A DNA stretch of 45,463 nucleotides from an uncultured Lewinella sp. (GTDB taxonomy: Bacteria > Bacteroidota > Bacteroidia > Chitinophagales > Saprospiraceae): positions 1 through 45,463 of the forward strand of contig CALMYQ010000013.1 of assembly GCA_937873655.1 (NCBI GenBank), read 5' to 3'. Each line of letters starts with the position of its first letter. Position 1 is the stretch's first letter. Below the pieces are notes generated by a model. The model was not told where the DNA came from. It made no database searches and saw nothing but the letters and a program-made list of their open reading frames with translations. The position numbers were made by a program, and so were the translations under genes. Positions 16,673 through 26,329 of this stretch are shown one piece after another.

Positions 16673-18115
16673 ATGAAGTTTAGGCATTTTTTCATCCTGA
16701 TTGGGATGCTGGGATTCTGCGCTGCTGGATACGCGCAATCATCGCAGTGGTCTTTGCTCCAATGCATTGATTATGCCCGCAACAATAGCTTGTCGCTCAA
16801 ACAGGCTGAATACAACGTGGCGCTCGCCAGGGCAACCGAGAAGCAAAGCAAGATGCAGCGCCTCCCCAGCCTCAACGGCTCCGCTCAATACGGTTATTCA
16901 TTCGGCCGTACCATCGACCCCACCACCAACGCGTTCCTCAATCAGAGTTTCGGCTTTGCCGGCTTCTCTGTCAATTCGGGCGCTATCCTCTATGCGGGCA
17001 ACTCCATCAACAATTCCATCAAACAAAGCAAGATCGACCTGGAAGCCGCCAAAATGGACGGCCAGGCCTCATCGAATGATCTCTCACTCCAGGTAGCCTC
17101 GGCTTACCTGAATATCCTGCTTTCGGAAGAACAACAGGAAAATGCGGAAAAAAGGCTGGAGCAATCCAGGCGCCAGTTGGCACAGACCGACAAATTCATC
17201 CAGGCGGGCACCCTGCCGGCCAACGACCGGCTGGATTTTGTCGCTCAAATCGCCAGGGACGAACAGTCCATTATCGATGCCCAAAACCTGGTCAACGCCT
17301 ACTACCTCAACCTAAAGCAGCTCATGCTGCTGGATCCCAACCAGAATCTGGAGATCGTTCGGCCGGATATTGACATCCCTGCCGATATGGACCCCAATCT
17401 GTACCAACTGGAGGATGTATACCAGCGGGCGCTGCAGACCCAGCCGCAGATCAAGGCTTCGGACCTCCGGGTGGAAAGCGCTCACCTCGGCGAAAGCATT
17501 GCCAGGTCGAACGTCCTGCCGACTTTGTCCATCAACGGTTCGCTTAGCTCCAACTACTCGAACCAGGCCAAGGATTTTGCCAATCCCATCGACCCCCAGA
17601 CGGTTCTTTCCGATCCCACGCCCGTCGTCATCAACGGCTCGGCAGCTTCCGTCCAGTTTTTCGATCAGCGGGTTGCCGGATATCCCGACAAGTCGTTTGC
17701 CGATCAGATCAACGAAAACTTCGGTCAAGGCATCGGCATCAGCCTGCAGGTACCCATATACAACAATTACAGGAACAAGCTGGCTATGGAACGCGCCAGG
17801 TTGAGCGCATTGACGTCGGAGGTCTCCAACCAACAGGCCAGACAACAACTGAAGACGGATGTACAACGCGCCATTGCCGACTCACAGGCAGCCAAACTGT
17901 CCTACGAAGCGGCCCAGCGCACAGTGGAAGCTGCCCAGGCGGCTTTCGGTAACGCCCAACGCCGGTTCGACCTCGGGGTGATCAACACCCTGGAATACGC
18001 AACAGCGGGGAATACCCTGGAGCAGGCCAAAGTCTCCCTGATTCAATCGAAATACCAGTATATTTTCAATACCAAGGTGGTTGATTTCTACCTGGGCAAG
18101 GAAATACGCTTGTAA
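16673..18115 (+). CDS. TolC-family outer-membrane efflux protein
   Basis: The product forms the outer-membrane channel and periplasmic tunnel of tripartite exporters. From the ATG at 16673 it has 480 residues with a clear signal peptide (MKFRHFFILIGMLGFCAAGYAQ). The frame opens 90 bp earlier, but that extension lacks signal-like character. Two outer-membrane efflux repeats are seen, each with long Gln/Ala-rich helices (for example NDLSLQVASAYLNILLSEEQ and QQARQQLKTDVQRAIADSQ). The adaptor gene begins 64 bp later. It could serve the C39 exporter upstream, an unlinked MacB-type pump, or both. Confidence 0.88.
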   Translation: MKFRHFFILIGMLGFCAAGYAQSSQWSLLQCIDYARNNSLSLKQAEYNVALARATEKQSKMQRLPSLNGSAQYGYSFGRTIDPTTNAFLNQSFGFAGFSVNSGAILYAGNSINNSIKQSKIDLEAAKMDGQASSNDLSLQVASAYLNILLSEEQQENAEKRLEQSRRQLAQTDKFIQAGTLPANDRLDFVAQIARDEQSIIDAQNLVNAYYLNLKQLMLLDPNQNLEIVRPDIDIPADMDPNLYQLEDVYQRALQTQPQIKASDLRVESAHLGESIARSNVLPTLSINGSLSSNYSNQAKDFANPIDPQTVLSDPTPVVINGSAASVQFFDQRVAGYPDKSFADQINENFGQGIGISLQVPIYNNYRNKLAMERARLSALTSEVSNQQARQQLKTDVQRAIADSQAAKLSYEAAQRTVEAAQAAFGNAQRRFDLGVINTLEYATAGNTLEQAKVSLIQSKYQYIFNTKVVDFYLGKEIRL

Positions 18116-18179
18116 ATACAAGACACTCCTTTTACAATTGGAGCCCATTTTCAAGACACATTAAATTCAATCCTTATCA

Positions 18180-19607
18180 ATGGCTAGTATCAAAAAAAAG
18201 AAAAAAGGCAACTGGTGGATCTGGGTTCTGATCGGTGCGGTGGCGCTGCTCATTGTAGCAGCCGTCGTTTCCAATCGGAACAAGCCCAACGGCGAACGCG
18301 TATTCGTTGAAAAGGCTGAACGAAGGACCATTCAGGAAACCGTTTCTGCCAGCGGAAAGGTTTTTCCGGAGGTAGAGGTCAAAATCAGCTCGGACGTATC
18401 GGGTGAAGTGGTTGAATTGTTTGTCGAGGAAGGGGACTCTGTCGTTTCAGGCCAATTGCTGGCCCGCATCGATCCGGATTCCTACGAATCGCAGGTGGAA
18501 AGAGGCGTTGCCAGCCTGAATGCATCCAAGGCCAGCATGTCCAATGCCATCTCCAATGTTGACGCTGTCAAGGCCCAATCCAAGCAGATCGAAGCCCAGC
18601 TGATCAACGCCAGGGATATCCACAAACGGAACGAACAATTGAAAAAGGACGGCGTCATTTCCGATGCGGATTTCGAATCGTCCCTGGCCAACGTCCGGGC
18701 GCTGGAAGCCAACCTGGCGGCCGCCCAGGCCAATATCCGCTCCGCAGAGGAAAGCGCAAAAGGCGCCAGGTTCTCCGTGGAGAGCTCCGAAGCCGGGCTG
18801 AAAGAATTGAGGACAAGCCTGCGGCGCACCACGATCTACGCGCCGACCAGCGGGATCATCTCCCAACTCAACATCGAACAGGGCGAACGCGTGGTCGGTA
18901 CCATCCAGATGGCCGGTACGGAAATGATGCGGATCGCTAACCTGGAAGTGATGGAAGTGCGGGTGGATGTCAGCGAAAATGATATCCCGCGGGTCACCCT
19001 CGGCGATGAAGCAGAGATCGAGGTCGACGCCTATGTAGGCCGAAAGTTCAAAGGTCACGTCACCCAGATCGCTCACTCGGCCACCAGCCTCGGCTCTTCC
19101 ACTTCCCTGACCACCGACCAGGTAACCAACTTTGAGGTCAGGATCCGCGTCGATCCGGCTTCCTACACGGATCTGGTGACGGCTAAAAAACGCTACCCGT
19201 TCCGCCCCGGTATGTCGGCCTCTGTGGACATCAAGACCGAAGTCGAGGAAAATGTCGTCTGCGTGCCGATCCAGGCAGTGACCACCCGGGAGAAAAATCC
19301 GGGCAAAAAGGTTCGTCAGGTCGCCATGAAGGACGGCCAGTCAGGCGATAGCGAAGAAGATGAAGCCAAGCGGATCGAAGACCTTATGGAAGTGGTATTC
19401 GTCGCCATGCCCGGCGATACCGTTGATATGAAAGAGGTCAAAACCGGTATTCAGGATGACACCTATATCGTCATTACCAGCGGGCTGGAAGAAGGCGCAG
19501 AGATCATCACCGGACCCTACACCGCCATATCCCGGAAGCTGGAAAGAGGTAAGAAAATTGAGAAATCAACCGAAGATAAATTTTACGGGACCAAGGACAA
19601 GGAGTAA
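18180..19607 (+). CDS. HlyD/MacA-type periplasmic adaptor protein
   Basis: This membrane-fusion protein links an inner-membrane transporter to a TolC channel. The 475 residues begin with a Lys-rich cytosolic stretch and one membrane helix (about 12-31). A lipoyl half-motif follows (KISSDVSGEVVELFVEEGDS), then a coiled-coil hairpin (about 95-210), the second lipoyl half (TIYAPTSGIISQLNIEQGER) and beta-barrel/membrane-proximal domains. The anchored N-terminus and layout resemble MacA, which usually has a MacB permease next door. None follows here: a strong terminator is found 39 bp downstream. The nearest transporter is the C39 exporter. Confidence 0.87.
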   Translation: MASIKKKKKGNWWIWVLIGAVALLIVAAVVSNRNKPNGERVFVEKAERRTIQETVSASGKVFPEVEVKISSDVSGEVVELFVEEGDSVVSGQLLARIDPDSYESQVERGVASLNASKASMSNAISNVDAVKAQSKQIEAQLINARDIHKRNEQLKKDGVISDADFESSLANVRALEANLAAAQANIRSAEESAKGARFSVESSEAGLKELRTSLRRTTIYAPTSGIISQLNIEQGERVVGTIQMAGTEMMRIANLEVMEVRVDVSENDIPRVTLGDEAEIEVDAYVGRKFKGHVTQIAHSATSLGSSTSLTTDQVTNFEVRIRVDPASYTDLVTAKKRYPFRPGMSASVDIKTEVEENVVCVPIQAVTTREKNPGKKVRQVAMKDGQSGDSEEDEAKRIEDLMEVVFVAMPGDTVDMKEVKTGIQDDTYIVITSGLEEGAEIITGPYTAISRKLERGKKIEKSTEDKFYGTKDKE

Positions 19608-19645
19608 GGTTTAATCCTTTTCCGGACCCGTCTGAAGGACTGTTG

Positions 19646-19681
19646 AAGGCCGTTTCGATCCAGAAACGGCCTTCTTTTTTT
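19646..19681 (+). terminator. Rho-independent terminator after the adaptor gene
   Basis: AAGGCCGTTTC (19646-19656) pairs perfectly with GAAACGGCCTT (19663-19673) across a 6-base loop and is followed by CTTTTTTT. It closes the TolC-adaptor transcript. Confidence 0.88.
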
Positions 19682-20026
19682 GAGCAGACCAGCCGATTTC
19701 AGCGGCCTGAAAATGCGTTGCTTCGGGGAAATAAGGATGACCCAATATTGTTCGGCAATTTAAGGTGCTGTTTATTAGTTGATTATGGTAGATTTCCGCG
19801 AAAGCGGGGTGTGCCTGGTTCAGGACCGGCCCACCCGCTAAATTTTTATTCGGAATAAAATTTTGTTTTGTAAATTCCACAAGAAATTAATTTGTCTCTA
19901 ATGGCCGGTTTTTATGGCTTTTTGAAGGAAATCCAGGGGTTCGCAAAAGAAAAATAAGCGCTAACGAATAAATGCGCCTGATTATTATTTAGACTTTATC
20001 TAAATAGAAATACTCGCCAAATAATT

Positions 20027-20059
20027 ATTGTCAAAAAACTGCAATGAATTTTATCTTTG
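20027..20059 (+). promoter_or_regulatory. Bacteroidota-type promoter of the act-cox operon
   Basis: TATCTTTG at 20052-20059 matches the -7 consensus TAnnTTTG exactly. ATTG at 20027-20030 fits a -33 TTG element with a 21-bp gap. Transcription would start near 20065, giving a leader of about 45 bases before actA. I see no other promoter of this quality until the end of the operon. Confidence 0.7.
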
Positions 20060-20108
20060 CGCCGATTCGGCGATGGCCGTTATTACTTTTTAAAAACAGA
20101 ATTGTAAC

Positions 20109-21542
20109 ATGATATATAAGCCGCTGATTGGCCGCGCACTTGTGTTACCAGCCCTCGTGGTGCTTACAATTGCACTCAAAGCCCAGGATGCCGCACCAGC
20201 CGGTGATCCGACCGCAGGAAAAACGCTGTTCTTACAAAATTGTGGCTCCTGCCACGCCACCAACATGGTTACGCCGTCCATCGGCCCAGCCCTGGCCGGC
20301 GCGCGTGAAAGGTGGGCAGAGTACCCTGGAGACCTCTACAAGTGGATCCATAACTCTCAGGCGTTGATCGGGGAAGGACACCCCAGAGCCGTTGAGCTTT
20401 GGGAACAGTACAAGCCGGTCCAGATGACCAGCTTCCTGAGCCTCACCAATGAGGAAATCGACAACATCCTGGCCTATGTCGACCAGGTGGCCAGCGGAGC
20501 CAACAAGGTAGCTGGCGACCCCGGTGTCCAGACAGAACCACCCGGCGGGTCGAAATCAACGCCCAACACCGGCCTGTTCATTCTCCTGGCGGTCATTCTC
20601 GGCCTCCTGGCCGTCGTGCTGGCGCGCATCGTCTCCAACCTGAACTACATGATCCAGGTCAGGGAGGGCAACGCTCCGGAACGGCGCAAAACCCTGGTGG
20701 AACTCCTGACCTCCAAATGGGTCATCGGCTTCGTCGTATTTGCCCTCGTCGTTTTCGGCGGGTACACCACGGTGAACAACGCCATCCACCTGGGCCGCCA
20801 ACAGGGCTACCAGCCGCAACAACCCATCAAATTCTCCCACGAGACGCACGCGGGCGTCCAGAAGATCGATTGCCAGTATTGCCACGACGGCGCACGCCGT
20901 TCCAAGCACTCGATCATCCCGGCCGCCAATACCTGCATGAACTGCCACCGGGCAGTCAAAGTGGGCTCCACCTACGGCACCGCCGAACTGACCAAGATCT
21001 TCGCTTCCATCGGCTACGACCCGTCCATCGACAAGTACGTCGACGGTTACGATCAGCTCAGCCAGGATGAGATCAAGCAGATCTATATGAAATGGATCTC
21101 CGATCAGTATCTGCAGAGCGACCAGGGCAAGGAAAGGCCCAGCGATGCCGAAGCAGTAGCCAATGACCAATGGCAGGGTATCGTTGACGCCCTTACCAAT
21201 AAGGAAATGGACGACAACAGCATCTACGGCCCGATCGAATGGGTTCGTATCCACAACCTGCCTGACCACGTATATTTCAATCACTCCCAGCACGTTACGG
21301 TCGGCAAACTGCAATGCCAGACCTGCCACGGGCCGGTGGAGACCATGAAGGAACTGTACCAGTACTCGCCGCTGAGCATGGGCTGGTGCGTCAACTGCCA
21401 CCGCCAGACCGAGGTGCAGTTCATGGATAATGAATACTACAAGAGCTTCAAGACCTACCACGAAGAGATCAAATCGGGCAAACGCTCGAAAGTGACGGTA
21501 GAGGAAATCGGCGGCCTTGAATGCCAGAAGTGTCATTATTAA
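20109..21542 (+). CDS. actA: Alternative complex III subunit ActA: multiheme cytochrome c with an extra N-terminal monoheme domain
   Basis: ActA is the periplasmic electron-exit subunit of alternative complex III, a menaquinol:cytochrome c oxidoreductase. The 477 residues contain six CxxCH heme sites: Cys45, Cys255, Cys276, Cys403, Cys427 and Cys472. The first belongs to a monoheme cytochrome c domain (about 33-130) after a signal peptide ending near LKAQ. Two membrane helices follow (about 154-173 and 204-221), then the pentaheme domain with extra His in FSHETH and HSQH as axial ligands. The last CxxCH lies one residue from the C-terminus. It is first in the operon, directly after the promoter. 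The monoheme domain may pass electrons to the oxidase, which itself lacks a fused cytochrome c. Confidence 0.9.
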   Translation: MIYKPLIGRALVLPALVVLTIALKAQDAAPAGDPTAGKTLFLQNCGSCHATNMVTPSIGPALAGARERWAEYPGDLYKWIHNSQALIGEGHPRAVELWEQYKPVQMTSFLSLTNEEIDNILAYVDQVASGANKVAGDPGVQTEPPGGSKSTPNTGLFILLAVILGLLAVVLARIVSNLNYMIQVREGNAPERRKTLVELLTSKWVIGFVVFALVVFGGYTTVNNAIHLGRQQGYQPQQPIKFSHETHAGVQKIDCQYCHDGARRSKHSIIPAANTCMNCHRAVKVGSTYGTAELTKIFASIGYDPSIDKYVDGYDQLSQDEIKQIYMKWISDQYLQSDQGKERPSDAEAVANDQWQGIVDALTNKEMDDNSIYGPIEWVRIHNLPDHVYFNHSQHVTVGKLQCQTCHGPVETMKELYQYSPLSMGWCVNCHRQTEVQFMDNEYYKSFKTYHEEIKSGKRSKVTVEEIGGLECQKCHY

Positions 21543-21571
21543 TTCATTCGCAAATTCGATCCAAGCATAAA

Positions 21572-24500
21572 ATGAAAGATCAGCAACAGCTTTGGACAGG
21601 GGTGGAACAGTTGACCAACGATCCCGCCCTTCAGAAGATAGAACAGGAAGAATTCATCCACCTGCCCGTAGCCGAGCAGTTGGCCAAGGAAAACGGCGGT
21701 CAGTGGGAATCCAACCGCCGGGACTTCCTCAAGTACCTGGGTTTCGGGATCGGCGCGGCCACCATCGCCGCCGGTTGTGAGATCCCGGTGCGCAAAGCCA
21801 TTCCTTATGTGGTCAAACCGGATACCATCGTGCCGGGGATTGCCACGTATTATGCTTCCTCCTTTGTTCAAGGCGGCGATTATTGCGCCGTACTGGTAAA
21901 AACCCGCGAAGGCCGCCCCATCAAGATCGAAGGGAACAGCTTCTCCAAGGTCACTATGGGCGGTACCAGCGCCAGGGCTCAGGCCAGCGTCCTGAGCCTG
22001 TATGATACCAACCGGCTCGACGGCCCCTACCGCATCGCCAACGGCGCTGTGGAAAAGCCGGTTCGCGGCAGCGCGCCCACCTGGATGGAAATCGATAACG
22101 AGATCGGCGGCAAACTGACCGAAGGCGCAAGGGTCCGGATCGTGAGCAATACGATCATGAGCCCGACAACAAAAAAGGCCATCGCCGATTTCTCCGCAAA
22201 ATTCGCCAATACGGTTGTTGTAGAATACGACCCGGTTTCCAGCTCGGCTATCCTGCAGGCCAACGAAGCGTCCTTCGGCATGAGGGTAATTCCCGCCTAC
22301 CACTTCGACGCCACCCGCATGATCGTCAGCTTTGACGCCGACTTCCTGGGCACCTGGATCTCGCCGGTCGAATTTGCCGCGCAATACGTCAAGACCCGCA
22401 AAATCTCCAATCCGAGCAAACCGGCCATGTCGCGCCATATCCAGATCGAAAGCCATATGAGCCTTACCGGCTCCAATGCCGATCACCGGATCATGGTCAA
22501 ACCCTCCGAACAGGGCGCCGCCATCGCCGCGCTCTATAACGAAATCGCCGCTGCATCGGGCGGAACCCGCATCAGCGGCCCGGTATTGAACCCGGCCGCT
22601 GCCGCCAAGATCAAACAGGTCGCCAAAGAATTGCTCTCCCAACGCAGCACCTCGCTGGTTGTTTCGGGCAGCAACAATACCGGCGAACAGATCCTGGTCA
22701 ACGCCATCAATGACCTCCTGGGCAACTACGGTCATACCCTGGATTTCAGCCGCCCCTCCAACCAGCGCAGGGGCATCGACGCCGATATCCAGAAGCTGAT
22801 CGCAGAAATGAATGCCGGCCAGGTCGACGCCGTCTTCTTTATGGACGGCGCCAACCCCGCTTTCGATCTGCCCAATTCCGATAAATTCAGGGAAGCCCTG
22901 GCCAAGGTGAAACTCAAGGTCTCCTTCGCCGGCGTACCCAACGAAACGATGGCGCTTTGCGATTACGCCGCTCCCACCCACCACTACCTGGAAAGCTGGG
23001 GCGACGCCGAACCGAAAATGGGCCAGTTCAGCCTGATCCAGCCGGTCATCGCACCGATCTTCGCAACCCTGGGCCGCCCGGGTACCCGCCAGGCCGAGGA
23101 ATCGCTCCTGCGCTGGGCCAAAAGCGAAGTATTCAACGCCGCCGCCGAGCAACCTTATATGGAATACCTGAAGGCGCACTGGGAAACCGTCCTGTTCCCG
23201 CAACAGACTACCTCCGCGACCTTCCAGATGTTCTGGGACCGCTCCCTGCACGACGGGGAGTTCGAATTGCCCGCCGCACCGCACCAACCTGCCTTTGCAG
23301 GCGATGTCAGCGCAGCGGCTGCCAAAGTCAGAAAACCAGGAAATTCCGAACTGGAAATTTCCTTCTTCGAAACCGTCAATATGGGCACGGGCCAATACGC
23401 CGGCAACCCCTGGCTGATGGAAATGCCGGACCCGATCACGCGCTGCGTCTGGGGCAACTACCTGGCCGTTCCGGTGAAATGGGAAGGCGGAAATGCCTTC
23501 AAATCCTTTAAAAACCTCAACCGCAGCGAAGTTTATCGCGAAGCGGACAAGGTGGATGTAGAGGTAAACGGCTCAAAACAGACCTGTACGGCTGTCCTTC
23601 AGTTCGGTCAGATGGAAGGCACGGTAGCCCTGGCATTGGGTTACGGCCGCACCATGACCGGTCAGATGGGGCGCGCACTGGGCCACAATATCGGCAACGA
23701 TGTATATCCTTTCCTCTCCATTGACGCCGACGGCAACACCCAGTACTACGGTGCGGTTTCCGTTTCCGACAAGGTAGGGAAAGAGAACGAATTCGCCTGC
23801 GTGCAGAACCACCACAGCATGGGCCTTACCGCCAAGGACGCCAACGGCCAACCCATCGTGGACGAAAGTACCGGCGAGCCCCTGAATGTGGACGAAAAAT
23901 CCACCATGACCCTGGGCTCCGGCTTCCAGGGCGGTCTCGTGGATCGTTCCATCATTTATCGCGGCAACCTCGATGAACTGAAGGAAGTCATCGAACATAT
24001 CGAAGAAAGACGGTCGGAAGCTGCCGAACTGAACATCCAAACGCTGTATCCGTACGAGAAATATAAAGAGAAATTCTACAGCCAGGGGCACCACTGGGCC
24101 ATGCACGTCGACCTGAACGCCTGCATCGGTTGCGGCGCCTGCCAGGTAGCCTGCGTTGCCGAGAACAACGTACCCGTGGTCGGCAAACACGAAGTGTTCC
24201 GCCACCATGAAATGACCTGGTTGCGGATCGACCGCTACTTCTTCGGCGATTACGAGAACCCGAATGTGGTGTACCAGCCGATGATGTGCCAGCACTGCGA
24301 CAACGCGCCTTGCGAGAACGTTTGCCCGGTAGCCGCAACCAACCACAGCTCGGAAGGTCTCAACCAGATGACCTACAACCGCTGCATCGGTACCCGCTAC
24401 TGCGCCAACAACTGCCCCTATAAAGTACGCCGCTTTAACTGGCTGGACTTCACGACGGCCGACCTCTTCTCCAGCAACGAACCGCTGGTGCAGGACGAGA

Positions 24501-24850
24501 CCCTGCCCTTCGGCGCCGACAACCTCACGCGGATGGTCCTCAACCCAGACGTAACGGTCCGGTCCCGCGGTGTGATCGAAAAGTGCAGCTTCTGCGTACA
24601 ACGCATCCAGGAAGGGAAACTGACCGCCAAGAAGGAAGGCCGCCAGCTGCACGACAACGACGTCAAAACAGCCTGCCAGACAGCGTGCCCCACCGGCGCT
24701 ATCGTTTTCGGCGACGGCAACAACCAGGAAGGCGAAGTGTCCAAGCGGATAGCCAACCCGCTGAACTACCTGGTCCTTGAAGAAATCAATACCCAACCTT
24801 CGGTCTATTACCAGGCTAGAATTGTAAACCGTACCGAAGAATTGGCTTAA
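21572..24850 (+). CDS. actB: Alternative complex III subunit ActB: molybdopterin-oxidoreductase-like Fe-S protein
   Basis: ActB carries the Fe-S clusters that accept electrons from menaquinol. From the ATG at 21572 it has 1092 residues (an upstream start inside actA is rejected). The N-terminus holds a twin-arginine motif NRRDFLKYLG (48-57) and a lipobox-like AAGC ending at Cys69, so it is probably Tat-exported and lipid-anchored. The large middle region resembles molybdopterin oxidoreductases, but ACIII members bind no Mo. The C-terminal ferredoxin part has Cys groups at 851-861 (CIGCGACQVAC), 906-918 (CQHCDNAPCENVC), 938-948 (CIGTRYCANNC) and about 1000-1040 (CSFC and ACQTACP). This fits three 4Fe-4S and one 3Fe-4S cluster, as known for the family. 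Confidence 0.93.
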   Translation: MKDQQQLWTGVEQLTNDPALQKIEQEEFIHLPVAEQLAKENGGQWESNRRDFLKYLGFGIGAATIAAGCEIPVRKAIPYVVKPDTIVPGIATYYASSFVQGGDYCAVLVKTREGRPIKIEGNSFSKVTMGGTSARAQASVLSLYDTNRLDGPYRIANGAVEKPVRGSAPTWMEIDNEIGGKLTEGARVRIVSNTIMSPTTKKAIADFSAKFANTVVVEYDPVSSSAILQANEASFGMRVIPAYHFDATRMIVSFDADFLGTWISPVEFAAQYVKTRKISNPSKPAMSRHIQIESHMSLTGSNADHRIMVKPSEQGAAIAALYNEIAAASGGTRISGPVLNPAAAAKIKQVAKELLSQRSTSLVVSGSNNTGEQILVNAINDLLGNYGHTLDFSRPSNQRRGIDADIQKLIAEMNAGQVDAVFFMDGANPAFDLPNSDKFREALAKVKLKVSFAGVPNETMALCDYAAPTHHYLESWGDAEPKMGQFSLIQPVIAPIFATLGRPGTRQAEESLLRWAKSEVFNAAAEQPYMEYLKAHWETVLFPQQTTSATFQMFWDRSLHDGEFELPAAPHQPAFAGDVSAAAAKVRKPGNSELEISFFETVNMGTGQYAGNPWLMEMPDPITRCVWGNYLAVPVKWEGGNAFKSFKNLNRSEVYREADKVDVEVNGSKQTCTAVLQFGQMEGTVALALGYGRTMTGQMGRALGHNIGNDVYPFLSIDADGNTQYYGAVSVSDKVGKENEFACVQNHHSMGLTAKDANGQPIVDESTGEPLNVDEKSTMTLGSGFQGGLVDRSIIYRGNLDELKEVIEHIEERRSEAAELNIQTLYPYEKYKEKFYSQGHHWAMHVDLNACIGCGACQVACVAENNVPVVGKHEVFRHHEMTWLRIDRYFFGDYENPNVVYQPMMCQHCDNAPCENVCPVAATNHSSEGLNQMTYNRCIGTRYCANNCPYKVRRFNWLDFTTADLFSSNEPLVQDETLPFGADNLTRMVLNPDVTVRSRGVIEKCSFCVQRIQEGKLTAKKEGRQLHDNDVKTACQTACPTGAIVFGDGNNQEGEVSKRIANPLNYLVLEEINTQPSVYYQARIVNRTEELA

Positions 24851-24880
24851 GTTTAAAAAACAGCAATCATTCATCAAAGT

Positions 24881-26296
24881 ATGAGCGCACCAGTATCAAT
24901 TATACGCAACCCCTTGATCGAGGGCGGTAAAACCTACCACCAGATCACGGAGGACATTTGCTCGCCAACGGAGCGTACGCCGAGCAAGGCGTGGGTCATT
25001 GCTTTCCTTTTCGCAGCGACCGGCCTGGCTTTCTACGTTTTCTGCGTTGGCTGGACCATCTGGGTCGGTATCGGCTCCTGGAACCTGAACCGGACCATCG
25101 GCTGGGGCTGGGACATCACCAACTTCGTTTGGTGGGTCGGTATCGGTCACGCAGGCACCCTGATCTCCGCCATTCTTTTGCTGTTCAGGCAGAAATGGCG
25201 TACCGGGGTGAACCGCGCAGCGGAAGCCATGACCATCTTCGCGGTTATTTGCGCCGGCCAGTTCCCGCTGATCCACATGGGGCGGCTTTGGCTGGGTTTC
25301 TTCATCTTCCCGTATCCCAATACCAGGGGCCCGCTTTGGGTGAACTTCAACTCGCCGCTGTTGTGGGACGTGTTCGCCATCTCCACCTATTTCACGGTGT
25401 CCCTTTTGTTCTGGTATACGGGCCTGGTGCCTGACTTTGCTACCATCCGCGACCGGGCAAAAGGCCTTCGCCGGAAGCTCTACAACGTGCTTTCCTTCGG
25501 ATGGACCGGCTCGGCCAAACACTGGCAACGCCACGAAAGCCTTTCGCTGGTGCTGGCCGGTCTGGCAACGCCGCTGGTGCTTTCGGTTCACACCATCGTA
25601 TCCTTCGACTTCGCCACTTCCGTGATCCCGGGCTGGCACACTACCATCTTTCCGCCGTACTTCGTTGCGGGCGCCATCTTCTCCGGTTTCGCCATGGTGC
25701 AAACCCTGATGGTGATCACCCGGAAGACCCACGGATTGCAGCAATACATCACACTGGAGCATATTGAGAGTATGAACAAGGTGATCCTGCTGACCGGTAC
25801 CATCGTAGGGGTAGCTTACCTGACGGAATTGTTCATCGCCTGGTACTCCGGGTATATTTACGAGCAATACGCCTTCGCCAACCGGGTTCTGGGCCCTTAC
25901 TGGTGGTCGTATGTCGGCATGATGTCCTGCAACGTGTTGTCGCCGCAGGTGTTCTGGTTCAAACGGATTCGCAGGAGCATATACTGGACCTTTGTCATGT
26001 CGATCTTTGTGAATGTGGGGATGTGGTTCGAACGTTTTGTGATCATTGCCACCACGCTGGCGCGGGATTACCTGCCCTCCAGCTGGAGCTACTATACGCC
26101 GACCTGGGTTGAGATCGGTCTTTTTGTCGGTACCCTCGGATTGTTCTTTACCTGCTACCTGATCTTTGCCAGGGTCGCTCCGGTTGTTGCGGTAGCTGAG
26201 ATCAAGGCGATCCTGAAAACGGCAGGCGACCAGTTTGTGGGCAAAAACGCCACCCACAGCCACCACCATGTTGAAACAACAGGCGGCCACCATTAA
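24881..26296 (+). CDS. actC: Alternative complex III subunit ActC (NrfD-like, quinol-binding)
   Basis: This 471-residue integral membrane protein has about ten helices of the NrfD/PsrC type and binds menaquinol next to ActB. Helix motifs include WWVGIGHAGTLISAILLLF (84-102) with His90, and GQFPLIHMGR (126-135). The C-terminal cytosolic or periplasmic tail ends in a His cluster: six His within residues 459-471. ActF in the same operon is the second NrfD-like subunit. The gap to actB is 30 bp. Both NrfD-like subunits are thought to take part in quinol oxidation and possibly proton transfer (family knowledge). Confidence 0.93.
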   Translation: MSAPVSIIRNPLIEGGKTYHQITEDICSPTERTPSKAWVIAFLFAATGLAFYVFCVGWTIWVGIGSWNLNRTIGWGWDITNFVWWVGIGHAGTLISAILLLFRQKWRTGVNRAAEAMTIFAVICAGQFPLIHMGRLWLGFFIFPYPNTRGPLWVNFNSPLLWDVFAISTYFTVSLLFWYTGLVPDFATIRDRAKGLRRKLYNVLSFGWTGSAKHWQRHESLSLVLAGLATPLVLSVHTIVSFDFATSVIPGWHTTIFPPYFVAGAIFSGFAMVQTLMVITRKTHGLQQYITLEHIESMNKVILLTGTIVGVAYLTELFIAWYSGYIYEQYAFANRVLGPYWWSYVGMMSCNVLSPQVFWFKRIRRSIYWTFVMSIFVNVGMWFERFVIIATTLARDYLPSSWSYYTPTWVEIGLFVGTLGLFFTCYLIFARVAPVVAVAEIKAILKTAGDQFVGKNATHSHHHVETTGGHH

Positions 26297-26329
26297 TCCA
26301 TTGAATAACGATTTTGAATCCTATCCGAA

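Larger units (their letters stand above)
19608..20108. other. Intergenic region between adaptor gene and act-cox operon
   Basis: No gene is visible in these 501 bp. The 5' part holds the terminator of the adaptor gene, and the last ~130 bp are AT-rich and hold the operon promoter. Between them (about 19690-19980) I see nothing I can name. Confidence 0.6.

Noticed and set aside
21539..24877. Long antisense frames under actB (up to 618 codons)
   Set aside because: These are shadow frames of a GC-rich gene; the plus-strand protein has full ActB motifs, and the antisense translations show no domain.
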